Part shown: in pieces, positions 33,378-42,517 of the stretch
Position numbering within the stretch: the first letter of the stretch is position 1
Layout: the number at the start of each line of letters is the position of its first letter
Made by a program: the position numbers and the translations under genes
Notes under the pieces: generated by a model
What the model was told of the DNA's origin: nothing
What the model saw: only the letters and a program-made list of their open reading frames with translations
Database searches by the model: none
Assembly: GCA_963771985.1 (NCBI GenBank)
Contig: CAVYVO010000028.1
Span: 372,001-436,000, forward strand
DNA from: Trebonia sp963771985
GTDB lineage: Bacteria; Actinomycetota; Actinomycetes; Streptosporangiales; Streptosporangiaceae
DNA length: 64,000 nucleotides
Direction: 5' to 3'

Positions 33378-34901
33378 TCAGCTGTTCTGAGCCGTCAGAT
33401 CGCCCGTCAGCTCTCCCGTGGCGCGCGGCCGGAGATGGCGGGTTTTACCCGCGTTGCCGAGCACACAGCCGACTAGCTTGTCGCGGACGTGTTCTACTTC
33501 GCGCATCGCGAGCCTCAGCTGCGTCCGGGTAGACCGCCGTGCGTCGGTCACGATGATGATCATGTCGGCAATGTCCGTGTACGGGCCAAGCGCCGGGCCA
33601 GCCAGCATGGGGGGAGCCTCGATGACGACAAAATCGGTGTCACGCTTAAGCACGCTTTGCGCGGCGCGCCACGCCGTGTCCTGCGGTTGCTCGGCCGGGT
33701 CAACCGGGATCGCACCCGGCGGCAGCAGCGATAGTCCAGGGACTCCGGTCGGCTGGAGCGCTTTGTTCTGGCTCGCAAGTGCCGCGGGGGCCGCGTCTGG
33801 GCCGGACTCGTTCTCCGGAGCGAAGAGCTCGTGTGCGTGCGCCCAGCGCTCGTCGCCGCACTGCAGTACCACGTCGCTGCCCCGCTGCGCGAGCGCGGCT
33901 GACAGGTTGGCCACGACCGTGCTCTTGTCCTCCCAGGCAGGGCTGGTCACGAGCAGTGTCTTGGCGCCCCTGGCGGCCGCCGCCTGCACCACCCGCGTCC
34001 GCAGGCTGCGGTAGGCCTCCGCGACGACCGAGTCCGGGTGCGTCACCATAACCACCCCGCCACGACGACCTCGCCACCCGAGCCGGAATGCGGGGATCAC
34101 CGCGAGGACCGGCGCGTCGGCCTGCGCCTCGACATCCAGCGGGCCGCGCACGCGGTCATCGAGGTAGTCGCGAAGCGCTGCGCTGCCGATGCCCAGGGCG
34201 AGTCCCACGATCAGTGCCGCGCCGAGGTTGATCGCGTAGTTCGGGCTGGACGGGCTCGTGGGCACCGAGGCCGGCGAGACTAGCGTGGCACTCGGTGCCG
34301 TTGAGCTTGTGCCCCGTGGTGGAGTCCGGTAGGAGACGTAAGCCTGCGCGATAGCCTGCGCTCGCTCCCGTGCGCCGCCCGGTGTCGGATCGGTGAACGT
34401 GATCTGCAGTAGCGATGTGCTCCCGGGCACGCTCACGGACAGCCCATGCTGAAGGGACGTGAGGGTTACGTCCAGAACGCTTGCGGCCTTCGCGAGAACA
34501 GTCCACGAGGTTACGACACCCTCTTCGGTCGCCATGTTGGGTCCCGTGCCGTTGGCCGCCACGGCCGCGGGTTCGACCACCACAAGTGCCGTGGACTTGT
34601 ACTGGGGCGTCTGGGCCAGCGTCAGCACGGCAGCCGCGGCGACCGCCACGAGCGTCACCGCCAGGATCCAGCGCACGTGTGCTACCAGGAACCGTGACCA
34701 TCGAGCCGGGACACCGGGCGCCTTGCGGGCTTCCCGTGTCGTCAGCCTTGCTAGCTGCGCCGCCTGGTCGTCGGTGTCATACCACCTCAGGGACCACTGC
34801 GCTGGCCGCCAAGAGGAGAGAGACTGCTGGATTGAGGAGAGCGACTGCGGGATTCTCGCGCTGTACCCGTTTCCGGTACGGCTGGTGTTATCGGTTGACA
34901 T
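33378..34901 (-). CDS. Wzz-type chain-length regulator fused to degenerate BY-kinase-like domain
   Basis: The 507-residue protein has two membrane segments (about 79-97 and 224-243) enclosing an extracytoplasmic Wzz-like domain, then a cytoplasmic MinD/CpsD-like domain (about 285-490). The latter keeps AEAYRSLRTRV, but its nucleotide motifs are altered: Walker A reads TSPAWEDKSTVV instead of the usual GEGKST, the second Walker motif lacks its normal DxDxR pattern (VVLQCGDERW), and the Walker B Asp is Glu (VVIEAPP). No C-terminal Tyr cluster is seen. It probably controls polymer length without being an active kinase. Start ATG 34901 follows GGAGGTCAC; it overlaps the upstream gene by 115 bases. 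Confidence 0.85.
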   Translation of the reverse strand: MSTDNTSRTGNGYSARIPQSLSSIQQSLSSWRPAQWSLRWYDTDDQAAQLARLTTREARKAPGVPARWSRFLVAHVRWILAVTLVAVAAAAVLTLAQTPQYKSTALVVVEPAAVAANGTGPNMATEEGVVTSWTVLAKAASVLDVTLTSLQHGLSVSVPGSTSLLQITFTDPTPGGARERAQAIAQAYVSYRTPPRGTSSTAPSATLVSPASVPTSPSSPNYAINLGAALIVGLALGIGSAALRDYLDDRVRGPLDVEAQADAPVLAVIPAFRLGWRGRRGGVVMVTHPDSVVAEAYRSLRTRVVQAAAARGAKTLLVTSPAWEDKSTVVANLSAALAQRGSDVVLQCGDERWAHAHELFAPENESGPDAAPAALASQNKALQPTGVPGLSLLPPGAIPVDPAEQPQDTAWRAAQSVLKRDTDFVVIEAPPMLAGPALGPYTDIADMIIIVTDARRSTRTQLRLAMREVEHVRDKLVGCVLGNAGKTRHLRPRATGELTGDLTAQNS

Positions 34902-37900
34902 GTGACCTCCGTCGTAGCCCGCTCAGCGGCCAAGAGCTGACTGGCGCGTGGCTGGCCATCATGCCGGCCGCGAGGCGTCATCAGCGCGATCATGAAGAAG
35001 AATTCGTCCGCGGAACCGCGGTATGTCAGGTGCGGGTCGAAGAGCATGAGAACGGCGATGACGATGACCGCCACGAAGACCGTCCCGCCGGCCACGCCCC
35101 GTGCACTGTCGTCACGGTGCGCCGACTGCCAGGCCGCTTTGGCCGTCACGCAAACGAAGTAGAGGAAGCTCACGAGCAGTGGTATGCCGCCGCCCCATAG
35201 CAGCCATGTGTAGCCGCTCTCTATCCAGACATAACCCCCCGGCACGACTACGCGAGCCGCCGGGCGGACGCCCAGGATGAAATTCCAGTCAGAAAACAGC
35301 CTGGGCCAGAAGTAGGTCTCCAGGTTCTGCAGGCGGACAACCCAGCTTAGCGGCAGGCCTGACGTCGAGCCGAAGCCGCTGAGGCGCTTGCTGATTATCG
35401 GTGCCGCGACAAATGCCCCGATCACGGCGGCCCCGGAGAAGTAGGCGATCAGTCTCGGTGAGCCGGTCACGATGACGATACAGACGAAGCCGACGACCAG
35501 ACCGATGGCTCCGGAGAATTCGCCCGCGGCCAGCGCTCCCGAGATCATCAATGCCGCGGCGGCCGCTAGCGCCAGCCGGCGGCGCCGGTAACGCGTCCAC
35601 AGGCCGGTCACGGTTGCCAGGCCGAAGATCATGAGGTCCGCGGTTGCCCCCGGCAGCCCCAGCGTTGCGCTGCCCCGGCCGCCGCCAGGCCCGGACTGCG
35701 ACGCGGCCTCGAAGTTCTTCGCCAGGAACGCCGGCACGCCGAACACACCAGCCGACTGCACGATAGCCACCAGCGCCACGACGGAGACGACGCTCACAAA
35801 GAGCCACAGGCAGTTGCGCACCTGCCTGTCGGTGCTTACCGCGGCCCGGACGATGATGTAGATGGCCAGGAGCTTCCATATCACGAGGGCGTACAGGATG
35901 TCGTCCTGCGATATCGCTTCCCGCCGGACCACCATCCACAGCGGCAGCATGACCGAGTTGCAGACCGCCATGAGGACGATGGCCAGTTCGATGCGGGTCA
36001 CCCGGATTCTCGGCAGCAGGCCGGTGCGCGCCTTGACGAGCCCGCGGAGCGCGAGCGTAGCCCCCGCGAGCAGGTCGATCGCCTCGTTCGGTCTGATGAG
36101 CGGGAGGTGGCCGACGCTGAGTCCCGCGGTAAGAGGCGTCAGCCCGATGGCGAGATATGCCGCCAGGGCCGGCCAGCGCCAGATGCACACCATGACCGTC
36201 AGCACCAGCAGCGCGCCGAGCGCCTTCAGCGGGCCGAACGTCGTCAGCGCTCCCGCGACCGCGGCTCCGAAGAGTACCAGGGCGATCAGCCATCGGCCCG
36301 TGGGACGGCGTGGCGGGTATTCCTCCCAGAACGCGCCCTGAGACCGTTTGGCGAGAGTCGGCGGCGAGCCCGCGTGCGACGTCACGCCAGCCATGCCGTA
36401 GTGGGCAAGCGTGCGCTTGGCCTTGACGAGCACCTGATCCAGGCCTCCGCTGAGCCAGCCCACCTCCGGGGCCCGCAATAGCACCTCGACGGCTACATAC
36501 ACCGCCACCCCGACCAGGACAGCCGCGATCATTCCTACCTTGGGCCCGATCCAGCGGGACACCGCATTGGCCCAGAGCCATGCTGGTACGGCCATGATGA
36601 CGGCACCCGCCATGAACCTCGCCAATGACGGCGCGAGCCGCTGTGTGCCGCGACCGTTAAGGGTCCGCCAAATCCGGGCCATCAGATGACAGGCGGCCGC
36701 GGCGGCCGCCCCGGACACGGCTAGCCCGAGCACGACGAGAATGGCCGTCCCATGGACGAGCAAGCTCAAGCTCGCCAGAGCCAGGCACGTGACGGTCTGT
36801 ACGATCATCGAACGCAGCGGTGAGCGGGTGTCCTTCCGCGCGTAGGACGCATAAGTCGCAATCATGAAGGCGGTCTGGGCGACGACCGCCACCGATAGCG
36901 CCGCGAGGGTTCCGGCCACCATGGCGACGCCCGTGCTTGAATCCATCTGGCCGAACGAAACCGCCCTGGCCAGGGGCACAGCGAGGACAAGATAGCCCAC
37001 ACCCGCGGGGATCGTGACGAAAAATCCCAGAGCCAAGCCTCGTACGAGCGTGTCCCGGAAAGCCGTCGTGGCACCGTCCAGGTGCATGCGAGACAGCCGG
37101 GGCAACAGCGACAGCGCGACCGGCGCTATGCCCAGGGCGTTGGAGAGGAAATAGAAGCTAAGGGCGATCTGGAAAGCCACGATCCCGCCGGGCAGACGGT
37201 TTGCCGCGATCAGCAAGACCAGCAGTTGGAAGGCCTCCAGCCCGGTTTGGGTCAGCGCAGGGACCGCCCGCCGTCCCACAGCCAGAACTTCGGTGTCGCG
37301 CCAGCCAAGCCGGGGCAAAAGTACGACCCCGGCTCGTCGCGCGCCCCACCACTGGATGGCAGCGTGCAACGCGACCGCGCCGGTGGAGCCAAGCCCGAGC
37401 AGCAAGATTTCACCCATCGGCAGGTCGGTGATGCTCCGGCCAGTACCGTAGATCGCCGCCGTCATCAGGAGAACGGTGATCGTGCCGAGATTCTCCACCG
37501 CCGGTGCGGTGGCGGCGAGCGCGAAGCGGCGCCGGGAGTTCATCACGGCGGTCGAGGTGCCGACTATGCCGTACAGGAACATCTGCGGGATAAACATCAA
37601 GATCAGCAGGCGCCCCACGCGGACTTCCGCGGCCGCTGCCGCGGGTGATCCGCCCAGAGCCGCGGTCTTGAGCGCGAGCGGTCCCAGCACGAGGGCCAGT
37701 GGCGTGATAGCCGCCATCGCGATGAGCGTTAGCCCGAGAAACCCGCCCGCTACCCGTTCCATGGCTCGCCAGTCACCGGCGTCGAGGTGACGGACCAGCG
37801 ACGGGACAAGCAGTGAGGAAAATAGCGCCCCGCCGAGAAAACCGTAATAGATCAGGTTCGGCATCGAGTTCGTGAACTGATACGTACTCCCGGTGAAGGT

Positions 37901-38173
37901 GGGGCCGAGCACCGCGCCGACCACGGCAAACCTCGCCAGACCGGTGATACGGCTCACCATGGTCCCCGCTGCCACCGTCAGGGAGTCACCAGCGGCTGAT
38001 ACCGCTCCGGACGCGTCTGCCGTCTTGCGGCTCTGGAAGGGGACCTCCGCACCCCCCGCGTCCATTATCACTTCTTCCTGGACGAATTCGGCGCCGGCCG
38101 GCAGCACGCCGACGGCGTCTTCGCCGGCGCCAGGCAATCCGTCGCCGCGACCGTGACCGCCTGGCGTGCTCAT
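34787..38173 (-). CDS. MurJ/MviN-type flippase fused to O-antigen ligase/polymerase-type membrane protein
   Basis: This 1128-residue membrane protein has two halves. Residues about 60-575 match MurJ/MviN: DSLTVAAGTMVSRITGLARFAVV, PNLIYYGFLGGALFSSLLVPSLV, FIPQMFLYGIVGT and the later TM pairs. After a hydrophilic linker (about 585-625), the second half has ten or so further segments and an O-antigen ligase/Wzy-like region, with HLPLIRPNEAIDLLAG, a periplasmic-type loop ending WIESGYTWLLWGGGIPLL and a final DPHLTYRGSADEF. The likely role is lipid-linked repeat-unit export coupled to polymerisation or transfer. ATG at 38173 has GGAGG just upstream. The open frame is continuous across the junction, so the fusion is real in this sequence. 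Confidence 0.87.
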   Translation of the reverse strand: MSTPGGHGRGDGLPGAGEDAVGVLPAGAEFVQEEVIMDAGGAEVPFQSRKTADASGAVSAAGDSLTVAAGTMVSRITGLARFAVVGAVLGPTFTGSTYQFTNSMPNLIYYGFLGGALFSSLLVPSLVRHLDAGDWRAMERVAGGFLGLTLIAMAAITPLALVLGPLALKTAALGGSPAAAAAEVRVGRLLILMFIPQMFLYGIVGTSTAVMNSRRRFALAATAPAVENLGTITVLLMTAAIYGTGRSITDLPMGEILLLGLGSTGAVALHAAIQWWGARRAGVVLLPRLGWRDTEVLAVGRRAVPALTQTGLEAFQLLVLLIAANRLPGGIVAFQIALSFYFLSNALGIAPVALSLLPRLSRMHLDGATTAFRDTLVRGLALGFFVTIPAGVGYLVLAVPLARAVSFGQMDSSTGVAMVAGTLAALSVAVVAQTAFMIATYASYARKDTRSPLRSMIVQTVTCLALASLSLLVHGTAILVVLGLAVSGAAAAAACHLMARIWRTLNGRGTQRLAPSLARFMAGAVIMAVPAWLWANAVSRWIGPKVGMIAAVLVGVAVYVAVEVLLRAPEVGWLSGGLDQVLVKAKRTLAHYGMAGVTSHAGSPPTLAKRSQGAFWEEYPPRRPTGRWLIALVLFGAAVAGALTTFGPLKALGALLVLTVMVCIWRWPALAAYLAIGLTPLTAGLSVGHLPLIRPNEAIDLLAGATLALRGLVKARTGLLPRIRVTRIELAIVLMAVCNSVMLPLWMVVRREAISQDDILYALVIWKLLAIYIIVRAAVSTDRQVRNCLWLFVSVVSVVALVAIVQSAGVFGVPAFLAKNFEAASQSGPGGGRGSATLGLPGATADLMIFGLATVTGLWTRYRRRRLALAAAAALMISGALAAGEFSGAIGLVVGFVCIVIVTGSPRLIAYFSGAAVIGAFVAAPIISKRLSGFGSTSGLPLSWVVRLQNLETYFWPRLFSDWNFILGVRPAARVVVPGGYVWIESGYTWLLWGGGIPLLVSFLYFVCVTAKAAWQSAHRDDSARGVAGGTVFVAVIVIAVLMLFDPHLTYRGSADEFFFMIALMTPRGRHDGQPRASQLLAAERATTEVTCQPITPAVPETGTARESRSRSPQSSSLSPLGGQRSGP

Positions 38174-38185
38174 GCTGCCTCCGGG

Positions 38186-39325
38186 TCACCGATTGGCCAG
38201 CAGCGGTCCGGAGCCATCCTGGTGCGCAGGTGGCTGCGGCGCGGACCTGGGAGCTGGCAGGTGACCGCTGTCCCATGGCAGCGCTCCGTCAAAGCGCTTG
38301 CCGGATCTAATCTCCGCGAGCAGCACCGGGCGGCCGAGCTTGCGGGAGACTTCTGCCGCTTCCAGCGCTTCGACCACCGATATCCCGTCTTCGCCGTCAC
38401 TCAACGGATGGGCGCCGGTCACCACGCAGTCGATGAAGTGCCGGTCTTGCACGGCGAGCGGTTCGTCAGGCGAGATGAAGGGAACGACAATATCGCCGTA
38501 CCGGTACGACATAGGCGGCTGAGTAAAGTCATCGCTTTCCAGCGGAAGATCGACGCCTTTGTCCAGCACGCGGATTCGTTCCTCGACGGCAAGGTCGTCG
38601 TAGACAGCCATCTTCTTGCTCCCGACGGCGGTCACCCTGCGCACTTTGCACGGATCGAGCCAGCTGACGTGGATGTTCGCGGTCAGCCCTGCGTCGTCGA
38701 AGCAGTCGTCGTAATACAAACGCAGGTACGCTACGTCCTCCAGCCGCCGGTGGGCATGCCGGGATGCCCATGCCTGGACCGCGACAGGCTTACGGCCGAG
38801 CACGAAGTTGGCGATAGAGACGTCATGCGGCGCGAGATCGAGGATGACGTTGACGTCGCTCTGGTATAGCCCCAGATTGAGCCTGGCGCTGTCGAGGTAA
38901 TACAGTTCGCCGAGTTCCTCCGCACGCACCAGTTCAGCGAGCTTCCGTACCGCCGGGTTGTACTCGAAGGTGTGCCCCACCATAAGGATCACTCCGGCCT
39001 CGGCCGCGGCGGTGACCACTTTCCGCGCGCTGTCAGCGGTGAGGGACAGCGGCTTCTCGACCATGACATGCTTGCCGGCCTCGATCGCAGCCATGGCAAG
39101 CGGCACATGCGTGCTGGGCGGGGTAGCTATCACAACGGCGTCGACGTGTTCGAGCGCCGTCCCTAGCGCCGAATGACAGCTGGCAATCTTGTAGCTGCGA
39201 GTAAGGGCCTGCAGGCGATCTTCCCGGCTATCAACGAGGACTAGCTCATCCACCTCCTCGGTGGCATGCAATACTCTGAGATGCTTCGCCCCCCAGTAGC
39301 CGCATCCGGCTAGCGCAACTCGCAT
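38186..39325 (-). CDS. Gfo/Idh/MocA family NAD(P)-dependent sugar oxidoreductase
   Basis: The 379-residue product has the Rossmann start MRVALAGCGYWGAKHLRVL, VVIATPPSTHVPLAMAAIEAGKHVMVEKPLSL (the EKP motif with catalytic Lys), LMVGHTFEYNPAV and LDLAPHDVSIANFVLG. It resembles WlbA/WbpB-type enzymes that oxidise UDP-N-acetylhexosaminuronate before DegT transamination. Paired with the DegT gene in this cluster it fits synthesis of a 3-amino sugar, although the substrate is inferred. It is the first gene of the minus-strand operon, 12 bases before the flippase fusion. Confidence 0.92.
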   Translation of the reverse strand: MRVALAGCGYWGAKHLRVLHATEEVDELVLVDSREDRLQALTRSYKIASCHSALGTALEHVDAVVIATPPSTHVPLAMAAIEAGKHVMVEKPLSLTADSARKVVTAAAEAGVILMVGHTFEYNPAVRKLAELVRAEELGELYYLDSARLNLGLYQSDVNVILDLAPHDVSIANFVLGRKPVAVQAWASRHAHRRLEDVAYLRLYYDDCFDDAGLTANIHVSWLDPCKVRRVTAVGSKKMAVYDDLAVEERIRVLDKGVDLPLESDDFTQPPMSYRYGDIVVPFISPDEPLAVQDRHFIDCVVTGAHPLSDGEDGISVVEALEAAEVSRKLGRPVLLAEIRSGKRFDGALPWDSGHLPAPRSAPQPPAHQDGSGPLLANR

Positions 39326-39643
39326 CCAATGAGTTCCCTCCGCACGGACGACCCCGAGCCGTCACCGGGTGAAGCCAAGTTCAGATGCCCGTATGAATAT
39401 AGGCAGCCCGCTGAATCCGGCACAGCCCTTAGCTGTCGTAGCGCGGCTCGTCACAGTTGGGATGGCAAGGCGACGCAGCCGCGGCCCGGATACTGTCTAT
39501 TGGCGCCCAGAAACGACCCGCAGCCGACGCATTGGTGATGAAGATCTTCGTGCCGTGAGAATGTAATGGTCACCATCTGGGATAGCGCTTGTCGACACCG
39601 CGTACGCGTCCGGACCCGACCCTGCCTCCGTGGGCGCCGACGC
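39326..39643. other. Spacer upstream of the Gfo/Idh-led operon
   Basis: This 318-base spacer has no supported gene. It should carry the promoter of the minus-strand polysaccharide operon. Short palindromes GAAGATCTTC (39540-39549) and ATGGTCACCAT (about 39565-39575) lie near its right end and could be operators for the adjacent LuxR proteins, but this is speculative. Confidence 0.4.
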
Positions 39644-40315
39644 TTACCAGCGGCTGGCGAGCGGCTGATCACCCACCTGTGAACGCGTCAGCGCTACCGC
39701 CTCGAGTGCCGAATGAACGCCTAGCTTGCTCATCAGATTCTGCAGATGAGTCCGGACCGTATTGGGCGACATCTGCAGATGCTCAGCCATGTCGCGGCGA
39801 CCCGTGCCTTCCGTAAGGCACATCAGGACTTCCCGTTCCCGCCGGGTAAGCGCGGCGAACGCACAGTCGCTGTCGTTCTCGTGCCGGTTAGCGCCGTGCA
39901 GAAGCAGTCGCAGCACCTCTCCCGTCTGCTCAGGGGGCAGGCATGTCTCGCCGCTGGCTACCGCGTGGATGACGTCGCTCAGGCGCTCAAGCGATTCGTC
40001 CTTGCGCACCCAGCCCACGGTGCCTGACCTCATCGCGCGAACGATGTGCCGTGGGTCCGACGAGTGGCTGAGCATGATGATCTTCGGGCCCGCACCGTAC
40101 TCGGAACGCTCCTCGCATACCCGGAAGGCCGCGTTTTCGGAAAGGTCCGCATCGAGCAGCACCACGTCGGCCGAACTTGCCGCGAGCACGTGCGCCGATG
40201 GCACCCGGTCGTGCGGTGCCGCTACGACTTCGATGTCGTTCTCGGCATCAAGCCAGGTCGCCAGGGCATCGGCGAAGATGTGGCCTTGGACGATGACGAG
40301 AACCTTAACCACCAT
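39644..40315 (-). CDS. LuxR-type response regulator with atypical receiver
   Basis: The 223-residue protein has a receiver domain with a phosphorylatable Asp55 (DVVLLDADL) and Lys in VRKDE, but lacks the usual acidic pair after the first strand (VLVIVQGHIF). The C-terminal NarL/LuxR helix-turn-helix is intact: LTRREREVLMCLTEGTGRRDMAEHLQMSPNTVRTHLQNLMSKLGVHS. Metal-dependent phosphorylation may be impaired, so it may be regulated otherwise. It lies 24 bases after a second LuxR regulator; no histidine kinase gene is nearby. Both probably control the polysaccharide cluster. Confidence 0.88.
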   Translation of the reverse strand: MVVKVLVIVQGHIFADALATWLDAENDIEVVAAPHDRVPSAHVLAASSADVVLLDADLSENAAFRVCEERSEYGAGPKIIMLSHSSDPRHIVRAMRSGTVGWVRKDESLERLSDVIHAVASGETCLPPEQTGEVLRLLLHGANRHENDSDCAFAALTRREREVLMCLTEGTGRRDMAEHLQMSPNTVRTHLQNLMSKLGVHSALEAVALTRSQVGDQPLASRW

Positions 40316-40339
40316 GTCTGAAGCCTGATACCGCGGCTG

Positions 40340-41038
40340 TTACCGCGGAACCCCAGCTTGCCGTGGTTGCGCTACGTCGGATGGAGGAGTCCTCTCCCTG
40401 CCAGGCGGCAACCGCTGGGCGGGAAGCACAAGATAGGCCGGATCCGCTCGGCTGGCTAGCGCGACCGCCTCCAGCCGGCTGTGCACCCCCAGCTTGGCGA
40501 GGACGTTCTTGACGTAGGTCCGCAGAGTGCTCACCGTCACGTTCATCTCGCTCGCCATTCGTCGCGTGTCCTGGCCGTCGATCATCCGGTGCAGCACTTC
40601 CGCCTCCCGCGGCGTGAGGTCGACAGGTGCCGCGGGACTGAGCGGTTTCCGCCCTGGTCCCTGGTCGAAGACCGCCTCGCCGTCCATGACCGCGTCCAGT
40701 GCGGCGATGATCTGGTTGACGTCCCGGTCCTTGCTCACGAGACCGGCGATTCCCAGCTTGCTGGCCTGCGCGCAGGCCCTGCGGTCGCTGAGATCTGACA
40801 GCACCACAACCGCGGTCCCCGGGCACTGGCTGCGGATCTCACGGATCGCCCGCAGTATGTCGTCCGGCCTCGAGATGCTGATGTCCAGCAGACAGATGTC
40901 GGGCTTGTCGCCGATGACGGCGGCCACACAATCGTCAGCGCCGGCGGTCACAGCGACCACTTCGCGGTCGCGGTCCCGCAGTACCACACCAAGCGCTTCG
41001 CCCAGAATTCGATTGCTATCGCAGATGACGAGTCGCAT
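40340..41038 (-). CDS. LuxR-type response regulator
   Basis: The 232-residue product has a receiver with Asp7 (VICDSN), Asp52 (CLLDISI) and Lys in LVSKDRD, followed by a LuxR helix-turn-helix LTPREAEVLHRMIDGQDTRRMASEMNVTVSTLRTYVKNVLAKLGVHSRLEAVALA. The C-terminal 30 residues are Pro/Arg-rich. ATG at 41038 is chosen, with GAGGTG upstream; the open frame extends to 41107 without support. It is paired in tandem with the next regulator and is orphaned from any visible kinase. Confidence 0.9.
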   Translation of the reverse strand: MRLVICDSNRILGEALGVVLRDRDREVVAVTAGADDCVAAVIGDKPDICLLDISISRPDDILRAIREIRSQCPGTAVVVLSDLSDRRACAQASKLGIAGLVSKDRDVNQIIAALDAVMDGEAVFDQGPGRKPLSPAAPVDLTPREAEVLHRMIDGQDTRRMASEMNVTVSTLRTYVKNVLAKLGVHSRLEAVALASRADPAYLVLPAQRLPPGRERTPPSDVAQPRQAGVPR

Positions 41039-41295
41039 CAGCCCACCTCGGCACCGCCGGGCTGTCGGAGCCCGGCTCGGATTCGTTAAGTGTCCGTTTG
41101 ACCCCATATCTGCAGCGGGATTACAGAATGTGGCATTTGTGCGATGAGGTTAAATTCCTCGTCATAAGAATATGTCACTTTTACAGATTTAAAATTCCCC
41201 TCGTCTACAATTCTGTCGCATTGGTGCAGTCTTGCCCCACCCGTCAGATACGTGACAGTGACCACGCGCCGCGCGCCGCATGGCACCATAGAGGG

Positions 41296-42213
41296 GTGCG
41301 AGCACGAACCTTCACGTCCATCGCGGCCGCCGCGGGCGTCGCGGCGCTCGGCTATGCCACGGTCATCGAGCGAAACTGGTTCGCGCTACGCGAGCAGACC
41401 GTGCCGGTCTTGCCGCGGGGCGCCGCCAGCCTGCGACTGCTACACGTCTCCGACCTGCACCTGACGCCGAGACAGCACCGGCTCATGGCGTTCGTCAGGT
41501 CGCTGGCCTCGCTCGAGCCCGACCTGGTGGTGAACACAGGCGACTCCATAGCCTCGCCAGAGGCCATCCGGCCCCTGCTCGATTCGCTCGGGCCGCTGCT
41601 CGACCTGCCCGGAGTCTTCGTCTACGGCTCGAATGACCTCTACTCGCCCAAGCCGAAGAACCCGGCCCGCTACCTCTGGCGGACCAGCGCGGGCGAGCAC
41701 GACCGCGACGAGCCCGACCTGCCCTGGGAGAAGCTGGGCGGGGAGATGGCGGCGGCGGGCTGGCTGGACCTGAACAACCGGCGCGGGCGGCTTGTCGTCA
41801 ACGGACTCGACATCGCGTTCGGCGGCGTCCACGACCCGCACAGCGCCAGGGATCGGTACGACCTCATCGCGGGGCAGGCTGACCCGGCGACGGGCCTGCG
41901 CCTGGGCGTCTTGCACGCACCCGAGCCGCGGGTCCTCGACCAGTTCGCGGCCGACGGCTACGACCTGGTGCTCGCCGGCCACACCCATGGCGGCCAGCTG
42001 TGCGTGCCCGGGTTCGGCGCGCTGGTGACGAACTGCGGCATCGACCGGGGACGCGTACGCGGGCTGAGCATGCACCCGCAAGTGGCCCCGGTTGACGGGA
42101 AGACCGCGTGGCTGCATGTCTCCAGCGGCCTCGGTACCTCACCGTGGGCACCGGCCAGGTTCGCCTGCCGCCCGGAGGCGACGCTCCTGACGCTGGTGCC
42201 CGCCCTGTCCTGA
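41296..42213 (+). CDS. Membrane-anchored calcineurin-like metallophosphoesterase
   Basis: The 305-residue product starts with a weak hydrophobic anchor (AAAAGVAALGYATVI) and has the five metallophosphoesterase motifs: HVSDLHLTP, VNTGDSI, YGSNDLYSP, LGVLHAPEP and LAGHTHGGQ. The third motif has Ser before Asn where Gly-Asn is usual. The enzyme probably cleaves phosphoesters; UDP-diacylglucosamine hydrolase-like members exist but the substrate is unknown. Start is GTG at 41296, because the upstream extension of the frame is not protein-like. It diverges from the LuxR pair across an AT-rich spacer. Confidence 0.88.
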   Translation: MRARTFTSIAAAAGVAALGYATVIERNWFALREQTVPVLPRGAASLRLLHVSDLHLTPRQHRLMAFVRSLASLEPDLVVNTGDSIASPEAIRPLLDSLGPLLDLPGVFVYGSNDLYSPKPKNPARYLWRTSAGEHDRDEPDLPWEKLGGEMAAAGWLDLNNRRGRLVVNGLDIAFGGVHDPHSARDRYDLIAGQADPATGLRLGVLHAPEPRVLDQFAADGYDLVLAGHTHGGQLCVPGFGALVTNCGIDRGRVRGLSMHPQVAPVDGKTAWLHVSSGLGTSPWAPARFACRPEATLLTLVPALS

Positions 42214-42300
42214 GCGCCGAACCGGACCGTCGCGCTAGGGCGCATCGCGGTCCGGTTATCCGCTAGACTAACGGAGGTTCGCCGGGCAGTACGACGGCGA

Positions 42301-42374
42301 CGGGGTGTAGCGCAGCTTGGCAGCGCGCTTCGTTCGGGACGAAGAGGCCGCCGGTTCAAATCCGGCCACCCCGA
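42301..42374 (+). tRNA. tRNA-Pro (CGG)
   Basis: A complete 74-base cloverleaf: acceptor CGGGGTG pairs with CACCCCG, D-arm GCGCAGCTTGGCAGCGC, anticodon stem CTTCG/CGAAG with loop TTCGGGA giving anticodon CGG (42335-42337), T-arm GCCGGTTCAAATCCGGC, discriminator A. CCA is not encoded. Confidence 0.97.
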
Positions 42375-42384
42375 CCCAGGTCAC

Positions 42385-42413
42385 AGGCCATATCCGGCTC
42401 TCGGGTATGGCCT
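42385..42413 (+). terminator. Hairpin terminator after tRNA-Pro
   Basis: AGGCCATA and TATGGCCT, with inner CCG/CGG and one wobble pair, give a 12-base-pair stem with a five-base loop, starting ten bases after the tRNA. No T run follows. Confidence 0.75.
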
Positions 42414-42517
42414 CTTCGGCACTCCGAGCGCGGGGCCAGCGCCGCCGCGCGGCGGCCTATCTCCTCCCGATGTAAGGTAAAGGCCATCAGGGATGGCGCA
42501 AGGACGCGGAGGATGTC

